Assembly (NCBI GenBank): GCA_017522785.1 | Contig: JAFWYF010000009.1 | Coordinates: 1 to 53,828 of the forward strand | Length of the DNA stretch: 53,828 nt | From: Bacteroidaceae bacterium | GTDB lineage: Bacteria; Bacteroidota; Bacteroidia; Bacteroidales; Bacteroidaceae | Reading direction: 5' to 3' | Part shown: piece after piece, positions 36,312 through 45,301 of the stretch | Layout: each line of letters opens with the position of its first letter | How positions within the stretch are numbered: the first letter of the stretch is position 1 | Translations under genes and position numbers: made by a program | The notes under the pieces: model-generated | The model's input: only the letters and a program-made list of their open reading frames with translations | Databases searched by the model: none | Told to the model about the DNA's origin: nothing

Positions 36312-37244
36312 TTAACCGTTTTTATTTCTTTTGGCTAAGGCCCACTCTTTGTCGATATAATTCTCCAAAAGAGTACAAGCATGAGCACTGAAGTCGAGTC
36401 CTTCACCAACAATTGAGTTCCATGTCTCAGGTGAAAGAGCATATAATTGTTCACGAGCGACATCATTCATAATAATACCATAGACTAATCCGGCATTAAA
36501 ATTATCTCCGGCACCTACAGTGCTACAAACATCCACTTTTTTAGCAGGATATTGTTGCGAATGGTTTTTAGTATAGAGATGTACATTGCCACCACCACTT
36601 GTAAAAATAAAATTGGGACAATAGAACATTATTTTGTCTTTGTAGATATGTTCTGCATCTGTCATTCCATAAAGATTCTCGAAGTCATCGAGTGAGCCAC
36701 GCACAATATCGGCATATTCTAAATTTTCGATAAGTGCTTCGCTCAATTTCAGACGTTCGTTTACATGATTTTTACGGAAATTTATGTCGTAATAGAGAAT
36801 GGCACCTTGCTCGCGAGCATATTCCAGAAAGCTCTTTGTTTTACTGCGCAGAACAGGATTGAGAACAAAGTATGAGCCATATACGACTATGTCATCGGCA
36901 TTTATCTTGGGAAAATCCACTTCTAAACGATTATTGGGATAATCTTTGTAGAAAAGATATTCTGCATCGTTATTTTCGTTAAGGAAGGCAAGCGACAATG
37001 GCGATTTTCCATCGGCAAAGGAGCATACAGACGAAGCATCAACTCCGCTATCACGCAAACTATTTAGTATCATTTCGCCAACTTTATCATTACCCACCTC
37101 ACTTATAAAAGAGACATTCAACCCCATACGTCCCAAAGATATCATACTATTGAAAGTAGAGCCTCCGGGTACAGCCTTAACCGGTACATTATTCTTAAAT
37201 AGTATATCCAGTACTGTCTCTCCTATTCCTATGACTTTCCTCAT
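36312..37244 (-). CDS. PfkB-family carbohydrate kinase
   Basis: A 310-residue ribokinase-fold sugar kinase. The N-terminal substrate motif GGSTFNSMISLGRMG is at about 27-41, GNDKVGE near 51, and the catalytic CSTVGAGDNFNAGLVYG at about 240-256 with the conserved Asp of GAGD. The substrate may be fructose or another sugar; sequence alone does not decide. It lies 27 nt after the LOG-family gene. Confidence 0.9.
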   Translation of the reverse strand: MRKVIGIGETVLDILFKNNVPVKAVPGGSTFNSMISLGRMGLNVSFISEVGNDKVGEMILNSLRDSGVDASSVCSFADGKSPLSLAFLNENNDAEYLFYKDYPNNRLEVDFPKINADDIVVYGSYFVLNPVLRSKTKSFLEYAREQGAILYYDINFRKNHVNERLKLSEALIENLEYADIVRGSLDDFENLYGMTDAEHIYKDKIMFYCPNFIFTSGGGNVHLYTKNHSQQYPAKKVDVCSTVGAGDNFNAGLVYGIIMNDVAREQLYALSPETWNSIVGEGLDFSAHACTLLENYIDKEWALAKRNKNG

Positions 37245-37271
37245 TTTATCTGAATTTATTGATACTATTAT

Positions 37272-37817
37272 TTACTTTAAGTGCAACAAAGAACTTAACT
37301 CTTCGACACTATTTGCAACAAGCAAATTTTCACAAAGTTCACAACGTACAAAGCCCTTATTGGAGAAATCATTAAGCATTGCAAGCAAGCTATCCCAGAA
37401 GCCATTTACATTATACAAAATTACAGCCTTGTTATGATAGCCTATTGTTACACCGGCCAATAGATGAAACAGTTCGTCGAGTGTGCCTATGCCTCCGGGC
37501 AATGCTATTACTATATCGCTATTTGCAATTATTGCATCTTTTCTATCGCTAAGATTCTCTGTAACAATTCTGTCGTCGAGCAATGTGCTTACCCTGTTTC
37601 TCTTTATCAATATTTGAGGAACAACACCAATGACACGACCTCCGGCAGACTTCACACTCTTGGCAACAACCTCCATGAGACCGGCTGCTGCACCTCCATA
37701 GAAGAGGCTTATGCCATTATTACCCAATAGAGCGCCAACTTTACTAGCTTCGTCGGCATATATGGCATCTATTGTTTCCGATGCAGCACAAAACAGACCA
37801 ACACTTTTTATACTCAT
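37272..37817 (-). CDS. LOG-family TIGR00730-type protein (nucleotide 5'-monophosphate phosphoribohydrolase)
   Basis: ATG 37817 (181 residues) is chosen because MSIKSVGLFCAAS is the canonical start, just one base after the stop of the ABC exporter gene; an upstream extension would overlap that gene. The family motifs GGAAAGLMEVVAKS (about 40-53) and PGGIGTLDELFHLLA (near 105, catalytic Arg/Glu region) are present. Such enzymes release ribose 5-phosphate from nucleotide monophosphates and in some organisms make cytokinins. The cellular role here is unknown. Confidence 0.9.
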   Translation of the reverse strand: MSIKSVGLFCAASETIDAIYADEASKVGALLGNNGISLFYGGAAAGLMEVVAKSVKSAGGRVIGVVPQILIKRNRVSTLLDDRIVTENLSDRKDAIIANSDIVIALPGGIGTLDELFHLLAGVTIGYHNKAVILYNVNGFWDSLLAMLNDFSNKGFVRCELCENLLVANSVEELSSLLHLK

Positions 37818-37818
37818 G

Positions 37819-39660
37819 TTACAGGCTTTGCATGTCGTTAAGACGTTTATATACTCCATCGAGAGCAAGAAGTTCATCGTGTGTACCACGCTCTACTATG
37901 CGACCATCTTTGAGCACGCATATTTCGTCGGCATTTTTGATTGTAGACAAACGGTGAGCAATGGCAATTGTAGTGCGCGTCTTCATAAGGCGTTCCAAAG
38001 CCTCTTGCACCAAACGTTCACTCTCGGTGTCGAGAGCCGATGTAGCCTCATCGAGAATGAGAATTGGAGGATTCTTGAGTATTGCGCGAGCAATGCTTAT
38101 ACGTTGTCTTTGTCCACCCGAAAGCAAGCAACCTCTATCGCCGACAATTGTGTCATAACCATTTTCCGATGCAGTTATGAAGTCGTGCGCATTGGCTATT
38201 CTAGCAGCTGCGACAACTTGCTCCATTGTAGCATTTTCAACTCCGAATGTTATATTGTTGTAGAATGTGTCGTTAAAGAGGATTGCCTCTTGATTTACAT
38301 TACCAATGAGCGAGCGCAAAGACTTCACAGCCATATTCTTAACATTCACGCCATCTATGAGCAGTTCGCCATCGGTAACATCGTAGTATCGAGGTATTAA
38401 ATCGACCATAGTAGATTTACCGGAACCCGACTGACCGACGATTGCAATTGTTTTACCCTTGCTGATTTTGAGGTTTATATTGTCAAGAACCTGTTTCTCT
38501 CCGTCGTAAGAGAAAGAGAGATTTCTATACTCAATCTCGCGCTCCAAACTTTTAATACTAACAGCATCGGGAGCATCTGTTATATTATTCTCGGCCTGTA
38601 AAATTTTATCGATACGTTCCATTGAGGCCAAACCACGAGGTATGTTATACCATGTTTTTGAAAGGTCTTTTAAAGGGTTGATGATACTATACAAAATTGT
38701 GAGATAGTAGATGAATGATGAAGCCGAAATTGGAGAACTATCACTAAGAATAAGTGTTCCTCCAAACCATAGGACTATAACTATTACGCATGTTCCCAAT
38801 AATTCGCTAACAGGGTGTGCCATAGCCTGACGCAGAGTAACTCGCATTATTGCAGTACGCAGTTCGTTGCTACATTTGAGAAAACGTTTGGACATTTTAT
38901 TCTCGGCTAAGAAAGCCTTGATGATACGTAAGCCACCAAGTGTCTCTTCCATCTGCGACATTGTTTCACTCAGTTTCGATTGTGCTATAAGTGATTTCTG
39001 CTTTAGTTTACGACCAACAACTCCCATAACCCAACCAAGGCTTGGTATTACCAAAATGGTGAACAGAGTGAGTTCCCAACTCACATACATCATTGTCGCA
39101 AAGTATAGTATTATGAATGTCGGGTTCTTTATAAGCATATCCAGAGAACTGGCAATGGAGTTCTCTACCTCTATTACGTCGCCACTCATACGTGCAATAA
39201 TATCACCCTTTTTCTCTTTTGAGAAGAAGCCTAAGGGCAATGCGAGTACTTTGTCGTAGAGTTGTGTTCTTATATCGCGTACAATACCCGTGCGCAAAGG
39301 GATAATTGCAGCCGAAGAGCCATAGTAACTTGCTGTTTTCATGAGAGTCATTACAACAAGGAACAAGCCTAGAATGAGCAGAGTCATAGAGGCTCCATTT
39401 GCCTCAATATAACTGCTTATATAGTAGTTACAGTTATTCAAAAACACATCTTGCATATTCTCGGAATTAACTGTATCCCAAGGAATGAACTCAACATTCC
39501 CACTATCTTCTATTTTGAAAAGGATGTTCAGGATAGGGATAATTACCATAAAAGAGAAAACATTCAATATTGCCGATAGGAGTGTAAAGAACAACGACAA
39601 TGCAAGATACTTCTTGTAAGGAGGTACATACCTTTTTAGAACCTTAAAAAACTCTTTCAT
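37819..39660 (-). CDS. MsbA-like ABC exporter (fused permease and ATPase)
   Basis: A 613-residue half-transporter. Six transmembrane helices occupy residues about 15-330. The nucleotide-binding domain has Walker A VGQSGSGKSTMVDLI near 408, signature LLSGGQRQRISIARA near 510, Walker B ILILDEATSALD near 535 and the switch IAHRLSTI. The family includes lipid A and multidrug exporters. An insertion in the first periplasmic loop (about 55-85, containing NNCNYYISSYIE) is notable. It begins a run of ABC, LOG and PfkB genes and diverges from the DUF4294 gene. Confidence 0.92.
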   Translation of the reverse strand: MKEFFKVLKRYVPPYKKYLALSLFFTLLSAILNVFSFMVIIPILNILFKIEDSGNVEFIPWDTVNSENMQDVFLNNCNYYISSYIEANGASMTLLILGLFLVVMTLMKTASYYGSSAAIIPLRTGIVRDIRTQLYDKVLALPLGFFSKEKKGDIIARMSGDVIEVENSIASSLDMLIKNPTFIILYFATMMYVSWELTLFTILVIPSLGWVMGVVGRKLKQKSLIAQSKLSETMSQMEETLGGLRIIKAFLAENKMSKRFLKCSNELRTAIMRVTLRQAMAHPVSELLGTCVIVIVLWFGGTLILSDSSPISASSFIYYLTILYSIINPLKDLSKTWYNIPRGLASMERIDKILQAENNITDAPDAVSIKSLEREIEYRNLSFSYDGEKQVLDNINLKISKGKTIAIVGQSGSGKSTMVDLIPRYYDVTDGELLIDGVNVKNMAVKSLRSLIGNVNQEAILFNDTFYNNITFGVENATMEQVVAAARIANAHDFITASENGYDTIVGDRGCLLSGGQRQRISIARAILKNPPILILDEATSALDTESERLVQEALERLMKTRTTIAIAHRLSTIKNADEICVLKDGRIVERGTHDELLALDGVYKRLNDMQSL

Positions 39661-39684
39661 AAATACTGTTTTTCATAAATGGCA

Positions 39685-39705
39685 CCTAAAATATTTATAT
39701 TTAGG
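39685..39705. repeat. Inverted repeat in divergent promoter region
   Basis: CCTAAA at 39685-39690 is repeated as TTTAGG at 39700-39705 around an AT-rich centre, 24 nt upstream of the ABC exporter start. It could be an operator; nothing else is visible in 39661-39824. Confidence 0.3.
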
Positions 39706-39824
39706 CACACTGATGTTAAAATACTGCGCGAAGATAACGCTTTTTATTTGTACTTACACGCTATATTCTTATTTTTTAAAGTAGTTTATTATATAAAGAA
39801 ATATATTTACTGTATTTTAGCGAC

Positions 39825-40427
39825 ATGAAATTAAAGGTTATAATAACATTTTGTCTTGCGCTAACATGCATGCAGAGCATAGCACAAGAGAGTGTTCCAC
39901 AAGATTCGGAGAAACTGTATGTTGTGGGAACAAGCCTTTACAATGGAGAATATATTCCACATATAGAGTTACCAACGTTTTATGCATATGCCCCTATAAA
40001 GTTCAAGAACAAAAGACAAAGAAGAGAATATACCCGTTTGGTTCGTGATGTAAAAAAGACACTTCCATTAGCGATTGAGATACGAACCATAATAATTGAG
40101 ACTTACGAATATTTGCAGACATTGCCTGACGACAAAGCTCGCGAGAAACACCTCGACAAACTGGAAAAAGGGTTAAAGGAGCAGTATACTCCAAAAATGA
40201 AAAAACTCACATTGCGACAGGGCAAACTGCTTATAAAACTTGTAGACCGCGAATGCAACCAAAGCGCCTATCAACTTGTCAAATTATTCATGGGTAGTTT
40301 CAAGGCGGCTTTTTACAACACCTTCGCCTCTTTTTTTGGAGCCAGCCTGAAAAAGAGCTACGACCCCGACGGAGAGGATTGGATGGTCGAACAAGTTGTT
40401 GTGAAGGTTATTACAGGGGTATTATAG
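39825..40427 (+). CDS. DUF4294 family secreted protein
   Basis: A 200-residue protein with a signal peptide (KVIITFCLALTCMQSIAQ). The DUF4294 core begins with YNGEYIPHIELPTFYAY and the basic segment KNKRQRREYTRLVRDVKKTLP, and includes LRQGKLLIKLVDRECNQSAY. Function is unknown but the family is widespread in Bacteroidota. The last six bases overlap the end of the convergent methyltransferase gene. Confidence 0.9.
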   Translation: MKLKVIITFCLALTCMQSIAQESVPQDSEKLYVVGTSLYNGEYIPHIELPTFYAYAPIKFKNKRQRREYTRLVRDVKKTLPLAIEIRTIIIETYEYLQTLPDDKAREKHLDKLEKGLKEQYTPKMKKLTLRQGKLLIKLVDRECNQSAYQLVKLFMGSFKAAFYNTFASFFGASLKKSYDPDGEDWMVEQVVVKVITGVL

Positions 40428-40955
40428 CCAACCAAATTTGCGAGCAAACTCCCATATTACCATACCTGCTGTAACCGAGACATTCAGAGAGTGTTTGGTA
40501 CCGAACTGAGGAAGTTCTATTGCTCCATCACAAGCATCCACAACCTGTTGTTGCACACCTTTAACTTCGTTACCAAGAATCACTGCATATTTTTTTTTCT
40601 CCTCTACTGCAAAATTTTGTAGAGAAAGACTGCCTTGCACCTGTTCTATTGCATAGATACCATAGCCTTCGCCACGCAATACATCGACAACTTGCATAGT
40701 GTCGGGATAGTATTGCCATGCAACTACGTCTTCGGCGCCAAGTGCTGTCTTATGTATTTCGCTATGAGGTGGAGTTGCAGTAATTCCGCAAAGGAGCACA
40801 CGCTCCACACGAAAGGCATCGGATGTCCTGAATACCGAGCCCACGTTATGCAAACTACGCACATTATCGAGAACAACTGTAAGAGGCAGTTTTTTGGATT
40901 GAGCAAACTCCTCGCGACCAATTCGCCCCATCTCAGTTACAAGTTTCTTTAGCAT
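40422..40955 (-). CDS. TrmH/SpoU-family RNA 2'-O-methyltransferase
   Basis: A 177-residue SPOUT enzyme without the N-terminal substrate-binding extension. Motif 1 is VVLDNVRSLHNVGSVFRTSD at residues 26-45, motif 2 AVILGNEVKGV near 127 and motif 3 LPQFGTKHSLNVSVTAGMVI near 148, which form the SAM-binding knot. It methylates the ribose of a tRNA or rRNA nucleotide; the target is not predictable. It follows the CoA-transferase gene by 30 nt. Confidence 0.92.
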   Translation of the reverse strand: MLKKLVTEMGRIGREEFAQSKKLPLTVVLDNVRSLHNVGSVFRTSDAFRVERVLLCGITATPPHSEIHKTALGAEDVVAWQYYPDTMQVVDVLRGEGYGIYAIEQVQGSLSLQNFAVEEKKKYAVILGNEVKGVQQQVVDACDGAIELPQFGTKHSLNVSVTAGMVIWEFARKFGWL

Positions 40956-40985
40956 TGTAGAATTTAGTTAGTGCTGTTTAATTTT

Positions 40986-42473
40986 TTAAACGAATTTGCA
41001 CCAGTCGGTAAGGCGCATATCGCCTTCGCGCTCAAATGTAGCATGCATACCAAGAGCTGCTGCAACATTATGGCTAACATGTCCTTTCTTTGACATTTTA
41101 AGATAGTCCCATAGCAACTGTTTGTAATCGGGGTGAGCGCATTTCTCAATAATTATTTTGGCTCTTTCGTCGGGACCTTTTCCACGAAGGTCGGCAACGC
41201 CATACTCTGTAGCGATTATATTCACATCATGTTCTGTGTGGTCGGGATGGGTAACCATAGGTACTATAGAACTTATCTTGCCATCTTTTTGTGTCGAAGG
41301 ACATGTAAAGATTGATATATATGCATTTCGTGCAAAATCGCCGGAGCCACCAATGCCATTCATAAGACGTGTTCCGCAGATGTGCGATGAGTTCACACAG
41401 CCGTATATATCGGCCTCAATTGCTGTATTCATTGCAATAATGCCCAAACGACGAATTATTTCGGGGCTATTAGATATTTCTGAAGGACGAAGCACTAACT
41501 TATCGCGGAAGAAGTCGAGATTTTCATATACATGGTCGAGACATTCACGACTTAGTGATAACGAACATGTACTACCGGCTTTTACTCTACCCAACTCCAT
41601 TAGTTTGATTACAGAATCCTGCAAAACCTCGGAATAGAGGTATAATGGAGGAATTTCGTTACAATTCTCCAATCCTTTAAGAACTGCGTTTGCCACATTT
41701 CCAATACCACTTTGTATAGGCAAGCCTTCGGCCGGGATAATTCCACGTTTCATGTCAGCGACAATGAAATCTACCACATTCTCGCCTATCTTGCGTGTAA
41801 CATCATCTAGTTCCTTGAATAAAACTACTTCGTTAGGCATGTTCACCTCTACAATACCTATTACTTTTTTGGGATCGACCTGCACATATGGAACTCCCAC
41901 TCTGTCGTCGGCCTTGTAAATAGGAATCTCTTTGCGATAAGGCGGGTCGAGTGGTTCATAGACATCGTGCAATCCTATTGTATGATGATACGAATTACGC
42001 TCAATAATAATTTTATCGGCAAGATTGGCAACTGTTTGTCCAATACCCCCTGCTGTAGTCAAATAAACCTTTCCATCGGCTGTTATATCTACAGCCTCGA
42101 GAATTGCGACATTGACTTTGCCCATGAAACCGTAACGAAGATCTTGCGCCATGTGCGACAAGTGCAAGTCGGTATAGACCATCTCTTTGTTGTTCACAGC
42201 ATTACGTACTACCGGATTTGACAAAAAGGGAGCACGAAAACGGATAGCTTGTGCACGTGTGAGTTCGCCATCAATAGCATCTCCGGTAGAGGCACCCGAA
42301 TACAAATCTATTTTAAAAGGTTTACCTGCCTCGTGAGCCTCAACAGCACGTTTTGCAACCTCGGGCAGAACAGTTTTAGGTGTTCCCGATAATGTAAAAC
42401 CACTGATACCTACTCCATCTCCGTTGTTTATATATGTTGCCGCCTCTTGAGCTGTTATTATTCTGTAATTCAT
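40986..42473 (-). CDS. Acetyl-CoA hydrolase/transferase, likely succinyl-CoA:acetate CoA-transferase
   Basis: A 495-residue class I CoA-transferase. Motifs include GVGISGFTLSGTPKTVLPEV at 21-40, SGASTGDAIDGELTRA near 60, GIGNVANAVLKGLEN near 260, YLYSEVLQDSVI with the probable catalytic Glu near 282, and NGIGGSGDFARNAYIS near 375. It swaps CoA between succinate and acetate, fitting succinate and acetate producing fermentation. The other family members, acetyl-CoA hydrolases, cannot be excluded. It is preceded by a small conserved protein gene and followed by the RNA methyltransferase gene. Confidence 0.92.
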   Translation of the reverse strand: MNYRIITAQEAATYINNGDGVGISGFTLSGTPKTVLPEVAKRAVEAHEAGKPFKIDLYSGASTGDAIDGELTRAQAIRFRAPFLSNPVVRNAVNNKEMVYTDLHLSHMAQDLRYGFMGKVNVAILEAVDITADGKVYLTTAGGIGQTVANLADKIIIERNSYHHTIGLHDVYEPLDPPYRKEIPIYKADDRVGVPYVQVDPKKVIGIVEVNMPNEVVLFKELDDVTRKIGENVVDFIVADMKRGIIPAEGLPIQSGIGNVANAVLKGLENCNEIPPLYLYSEVLQDSVIKLMELGRVKAGSTCSLSLSRECLDHVYENLDFFRDKLVLRPSEISNSPEIIRRLGIIAMNTAIEADIYGCVNSSHICGTRLMNGIGGSGDFARNAYISIFTCPSTQKDGKISSIVPMVTHPDHTEHDVNIIATEYGVADLRGKGPDERAKIIIEKCAHPDYKQLLWDYLKMSKKGHVSHNVAAALGMHATFEREGDMRLTDWCKFV

Positions 42474-42493
42474 AGCAATATTTTGTTTACAGT

Positions 42494-42892
42494 TTAGTAT
42501 TTCTTATTGAATATTTCGGAATATATTATAGCACGCTTTACGTCTGATTTTGTTTTTATGTAGATTTTCCCCAAAGAACTTGTATGTTCTTGTTGCACTT
42601 CACTATTTTGTGTTTCTATGTTGACTTGCAGAGAAGTATCTTTATTATATTTTAAATCCTTTTTTACCTTTGAAAAGTTATTCTTACGCACATTACTTTT
42701 GGGTTCTGTAACATTTTGAAGAGGCTCCACTGTTGGAAACGCTTCGGGAAAGAATGAAGGTTGTGCATCATCGGAAGCATCATTATCCTCAGATGGCACT
42801 CGTTGCACTTCTTTTGCGGATTTATATAATTTGAAAATTACAACTGCCACAATTATTAAAATTGGTAATATGTCGGAAATATAATCTATCAT
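42494..42892 (-). CDS. Small membrane-anchored protein, Bacteroidales conserved
   Basis: A 132-residue protein. One N-terminal transmembrane helix (LPILIIVAVVIFKLY, residues 9-23) is followed by an acidic, Pro/Ser/Asn-rich linker and a C-terminal basic segment ending KSDVKRAIIYSEIFNKKY. This last motif is what I associate with a conserved family of unknown function in this order. It sits 5 nt after the thioesterase gene and 20 nt before the CoA-transferase gene, in one run. No function is known. Confidence 0.72.
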   Translation of the reverse strand: MIDYISDILPILIIVAVVIFKLYKSAKEVQRVPSEDNDASDDAQPSFFPEAFPTVEPLQNVTEPKSNVRKNNFSKVKKDLKYNKDTSLQVNIETQNSEVQQEHTSSLGKIYIKTKSDVKRAIIYSEIFNKKY

Positions 42893-42897
42893 AAAAC

Positions 42898-43314
42898 TTA
42901 TTTTATATCACATGAAAGAATTTCACTAAACAGTTCGTCGAATTTCTCGCCACGGGTGAGACGACCGTTTTCTATAGAAACAATCTCTATTCGTCCTTTG
43001 ACGCACAATTTATTGTCGGGCAAACGATATATATCTTGCAGACAAATCAATTTTGCTCCCTCGCGCACCATATCTATCACCACAACAAACTTATCGTCTC
43101 CACGCAAAGGGTTTTTATACTCCAATGTTGCTTTAGAGACCATAAAATCGATTCCGTTATTATGCAAATCTGTAAAACTGCAACCCAAAGATGATAGAAA
43201 TTCATGACGCGAATGTTCGAGATAGTGCTGATAGTTTGCATTGTTCACCACACCTTGAATATCACATTCATAATCGCGCACCTTCATTTCGTGACGAAAA
43301 AGTACTCTATTCAT
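42898..43314 (-). CDS. Acyl-CoA thioesterase, YbgC/FadM type hotdog fold
   Basis: A 138-residue hotdog protein. The signature VRDYECDIQGVVNNANYQHY at 12-31 contains the conserved Asp near the catalytic helix, followed by LEHSRHEFL. It hydrolyses an acyl-CoA or related thioester. A good promoter lies 70 nt upstream and the gene begins a three-gene run. Confidence 0.9.
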   Translation of the reverse strand: MNRVLFRHEMKVRDYECDIQGVVNNANYQHYLEHSRHEFLSSLGCSFTDLHNNGIDFMVSKATLEYKNPLRGDDKFVVVIDMVREGAKLICLQDIYRLPDNKLCVKGRIEIVSIENGRLTRGEKFDELFSEILSCDIK

Positions 43315-43387
43315 AATTTAGTAGCCGTTTTAAATTCTAAATAATTTAAGTTCAAAAACAAGCCTATTGCCAGACAAGCTTTGTTTG

Positions 43388-43419
43388 CAAAGATATGTTT
43401 TATCTGCAAAAATATCAAA
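43388..43419 (-). promoter_or_regulatory. Full Bacteroidota promoter of the thioesterase run
   Basis: On the minus strand TTTG (43419-43416), a 20-nt spacer, and TATCTTTG (43395-43388) match the TTTG / TAnnTTTG consensus with correct spacing. It lies 74 nt upstream of ATG 43314 and is the best-matching promoter in the window. Confidence 0.7.
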
Positions 43420-43520
43420 TTAGATGAACTGTTTGTTGTTTTTATAAAGAATTTATCACTGTTTTTTTACATTTTCTGCTTATCTTCGCAGGCGTTTAGA
43501 AACCGTTTAAATTACCATAC

Positions 43521-44852
43521 GTGGAAAATATCAATAAAAAACTTTTTATAGAGACTTATGGTTGCCAAATGAATGTGGCAGACAGCGAAGTAATAGGCTC
43601 AATTTTGCAAGTTGCAGGATACAAGGTTTGCGATGACATTAAAGAGGCCGACCTTATTTTACTAAACACATGTTCCATTCGCGACAATGCAGAACAAAAG
43701 ATATATGGCCGTCTCGACCAATTAAACGCATTAAGACGTGGAAAGAACACTCTTATAGGTGTTGTAGGTTGCATGGCCGAACGTGTAAAAGAGGAGTTGA
43801 TTGAAAAATATTCGGTGAACATTGTAGCAGGCCCCGACAGCTACCTCTCGTTGCCGGAACTTATAGCAGAAGCCGAAATGGGTCATGCAGCAATGAATAT
43901 TGAGTTATCGACAACAGAGACTTATCGGGATATTATACCTACGCGCATTTGCAGCAAGAATGTATCAGGTTATGTCTCTATAATGCGCGGATGTAATAAC
44001 TTTTGCCACTACTGCGTTGTTCCCTACACAAGAGGACGAGAACGCAGTCGCGACATTAAAAGTATTCTTAACGAGGTGAATGACCTTGTTTCAAAAGGAT
44101 ATAAAGAGATTATACTGCTTGGACAGAATGTGAATTCCTACCGTTTTGAGCCGGAAGGTGAAGAGACTATCACATTCCCCGAATTATTGCGCAGAGTAGC
44201 ACACGAAGCACCCAAAGCACGCATAAGATTTACCACTTCGCATCCAAAAGACATGAGCGATGAAACCTTACGGGTTATAGCCGAGGAACCAAATGTATGC
44301 AAGAGTATACATCTTCCTGTTCAAAGCGGCAGCACTGCCATGTTAAAAGCAATGAATAGAAAGTACACTCGCGAATGGTATATAGACCGTATAGAGGCAA
44401 TACGTCGCATTGTTCCCGACTGTGGTTTATCTACAGATATTATTGCTGGCTTCTGCGGGGAAACCGAAGAGGACCACAAACAGACCCTTTCGCTGATGGA
44501 GTATTGTTCCTACGATGCTGCATTTATGTTCAAATACTCGGAACGTCCCGGAACATTTGCCAGCAAACACATGAAAGACGATATTGAAGAGAGTGAAAAG
44601 ATACGTCGCTTGAACGAAATAATTGCCTTGCAACAAGAGTTGTCGGCAAAGAATAATCGTAAATGTATTGGAGAGACATACGAAGTGCTAATTGAAGGCA
44701 CATCCAAACGCTCGACAGCACAATTCTACGGCCGTACAGAACAGAATAGAACAGCTGTTTTCGACCGTAAGAATTACAAGATAGGCGATTTTGTAAAAGT
44801 AAAGATAAACGATGCTACAGCAGCAACACTGCTTGGCGAAATTGTCGATTAA
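43521..44852 (+). CDS. miaB: tRNA-2-methylthio-N6-dimethylallyladenosine synthase
   Basis: A 443-residue radical SAM methylthiotransferase that adds the 2-methylthio group to i6A37 of tRNAs. The N-terminal UPF0004 domain starts at FIETYGCQMNVADSE (residues 9-23, first Cys of the auxiliary cluster), further Cys are in LLNTCSIRDNA and VVGCMAER, and the radical SAM motif CNNFCHYC is near 158 with VVPYTRGRERSR. A C-terminal TRAM domain (RSTAQFYGRTEQNR) is present. The start codon is GTG, as no in-frame ATG lies upstream and an internal Met would cut the domain. The gene is preceded by TATCTTCG, a weak -7 at 43481. Confidence 0.95.
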   Translation: MENINKKLFIETYGCQMNVADSEVIGSILQVAGYKVCDDIKEADLILLNTCSIRDNAEQKIYGRLDQLNALRRGKNTLIGVVGCMAERVKEELIEKYSVNIVAGPDSYLSLPELIAEAEMGHAAMNIELSTTETYRDIIPTRICSKNVSGYVSIMRGCNNFCHYCVVPYTRGRERSRDIKSILNEVNDLVSKGYKEIILLGQNVNSYRFEPEGEETITFPELLRRVAHEAPKARIRFTTSHPKDMSDETLRVIAEEPNVCKSIHLPVQSGSTAMLKAMNRKYTREWYIDRIEAIRRIVPDCGLSTDIIAGFCGETEEDHKQTLSLMEYCSYDAAFMFKYSERPGTFASKHMKDDIEESEKIRRLNEIIALQQELSAKNNRKCIGETYEVLIEGTSKRSTAQFYGRTEQNRTAVFDRKNYKIGDFVKVKINDATAATLLGEIVD

Positions 44853-44858
44853 AACCGA

Positions 44859-45086
44859 CTAATTACTCAACTTATCGCGCATGCGCTCCTCATAGCTCTT
44901 GCGCGATTTTTTATTTAATGGCATTATAGCCCAAAGAATTGCATAAAAAATGCAAACTGCGCCACATGTTAATGGTATAAGTATAATAAAAAGAGTACGT
45001 AACATTCGTACATTACCCCATTTTAACTTTTCTGCAATACCGGCACAAACGCCACCTAAAATTTTATTATCGGAACGAGATAACAT
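44859..45086 (-). CDS. PspC-domain inner-membrane protein
   Basis: A 75-residue PspC-like protein with the hallmark DNKILGGVCAGIAEKLKW at residues 6-23 and one membrane helix (TLFIILIPLTCGAVCIFYAI) at 31-50. It likely belongs to the envelope stress or phage-shock-like group. It converges on miaB with a 6-nt gap and has a possible -7 (TATTTTTGC) at 45131-45139. Confidence 0.9.
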   Translation of the reverse strand: MLSRSDNKILGGVCAGIAEKLKWGNVRMLRTLFIILIPLTCGAVCIFYAILWAIMPLNKKSRKSYEERMRDKLSN

Positions 45087-45236
45087 AACAACAAAAATAT
45101 TCTAATATTCAACTTTTCAATAATAGTTTCGCAAAAATAGAGCAAATTGAGGATTTAAAACGTTAAAATATGTTATTATGCGCCATATATTCCTCATTTT
45201 TTTTTAGAAAAATGAAAATTTCGCAACTTTAGAATG

Positions 45237-45244
45237 TATTTTTG
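45237..45244 (+). promoter_or_regulatory. -7 promoter element for the methyltransferase-ftsX run
   Basis: TATTTTTG matches TAnnTTTG, 57 nt before ATG 45302, in the 215-nt region between the diverging PspC and methyltransferase genes. Confidence 0.45.
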
Positions 45245-45301
45245 TAGCCACATTCGGGAGAGTCTACTCTTTTGAGAATAGTTTTGAGATAATATAACGC
45301 A

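Noticed and set aside
37817-37889. 24-residue N-terminal extension of the LOG-family protein
   Set aside because: It overlaps the end of the ABC exporter gene and is unlike family members; ATG 37817 gives the canonical start.
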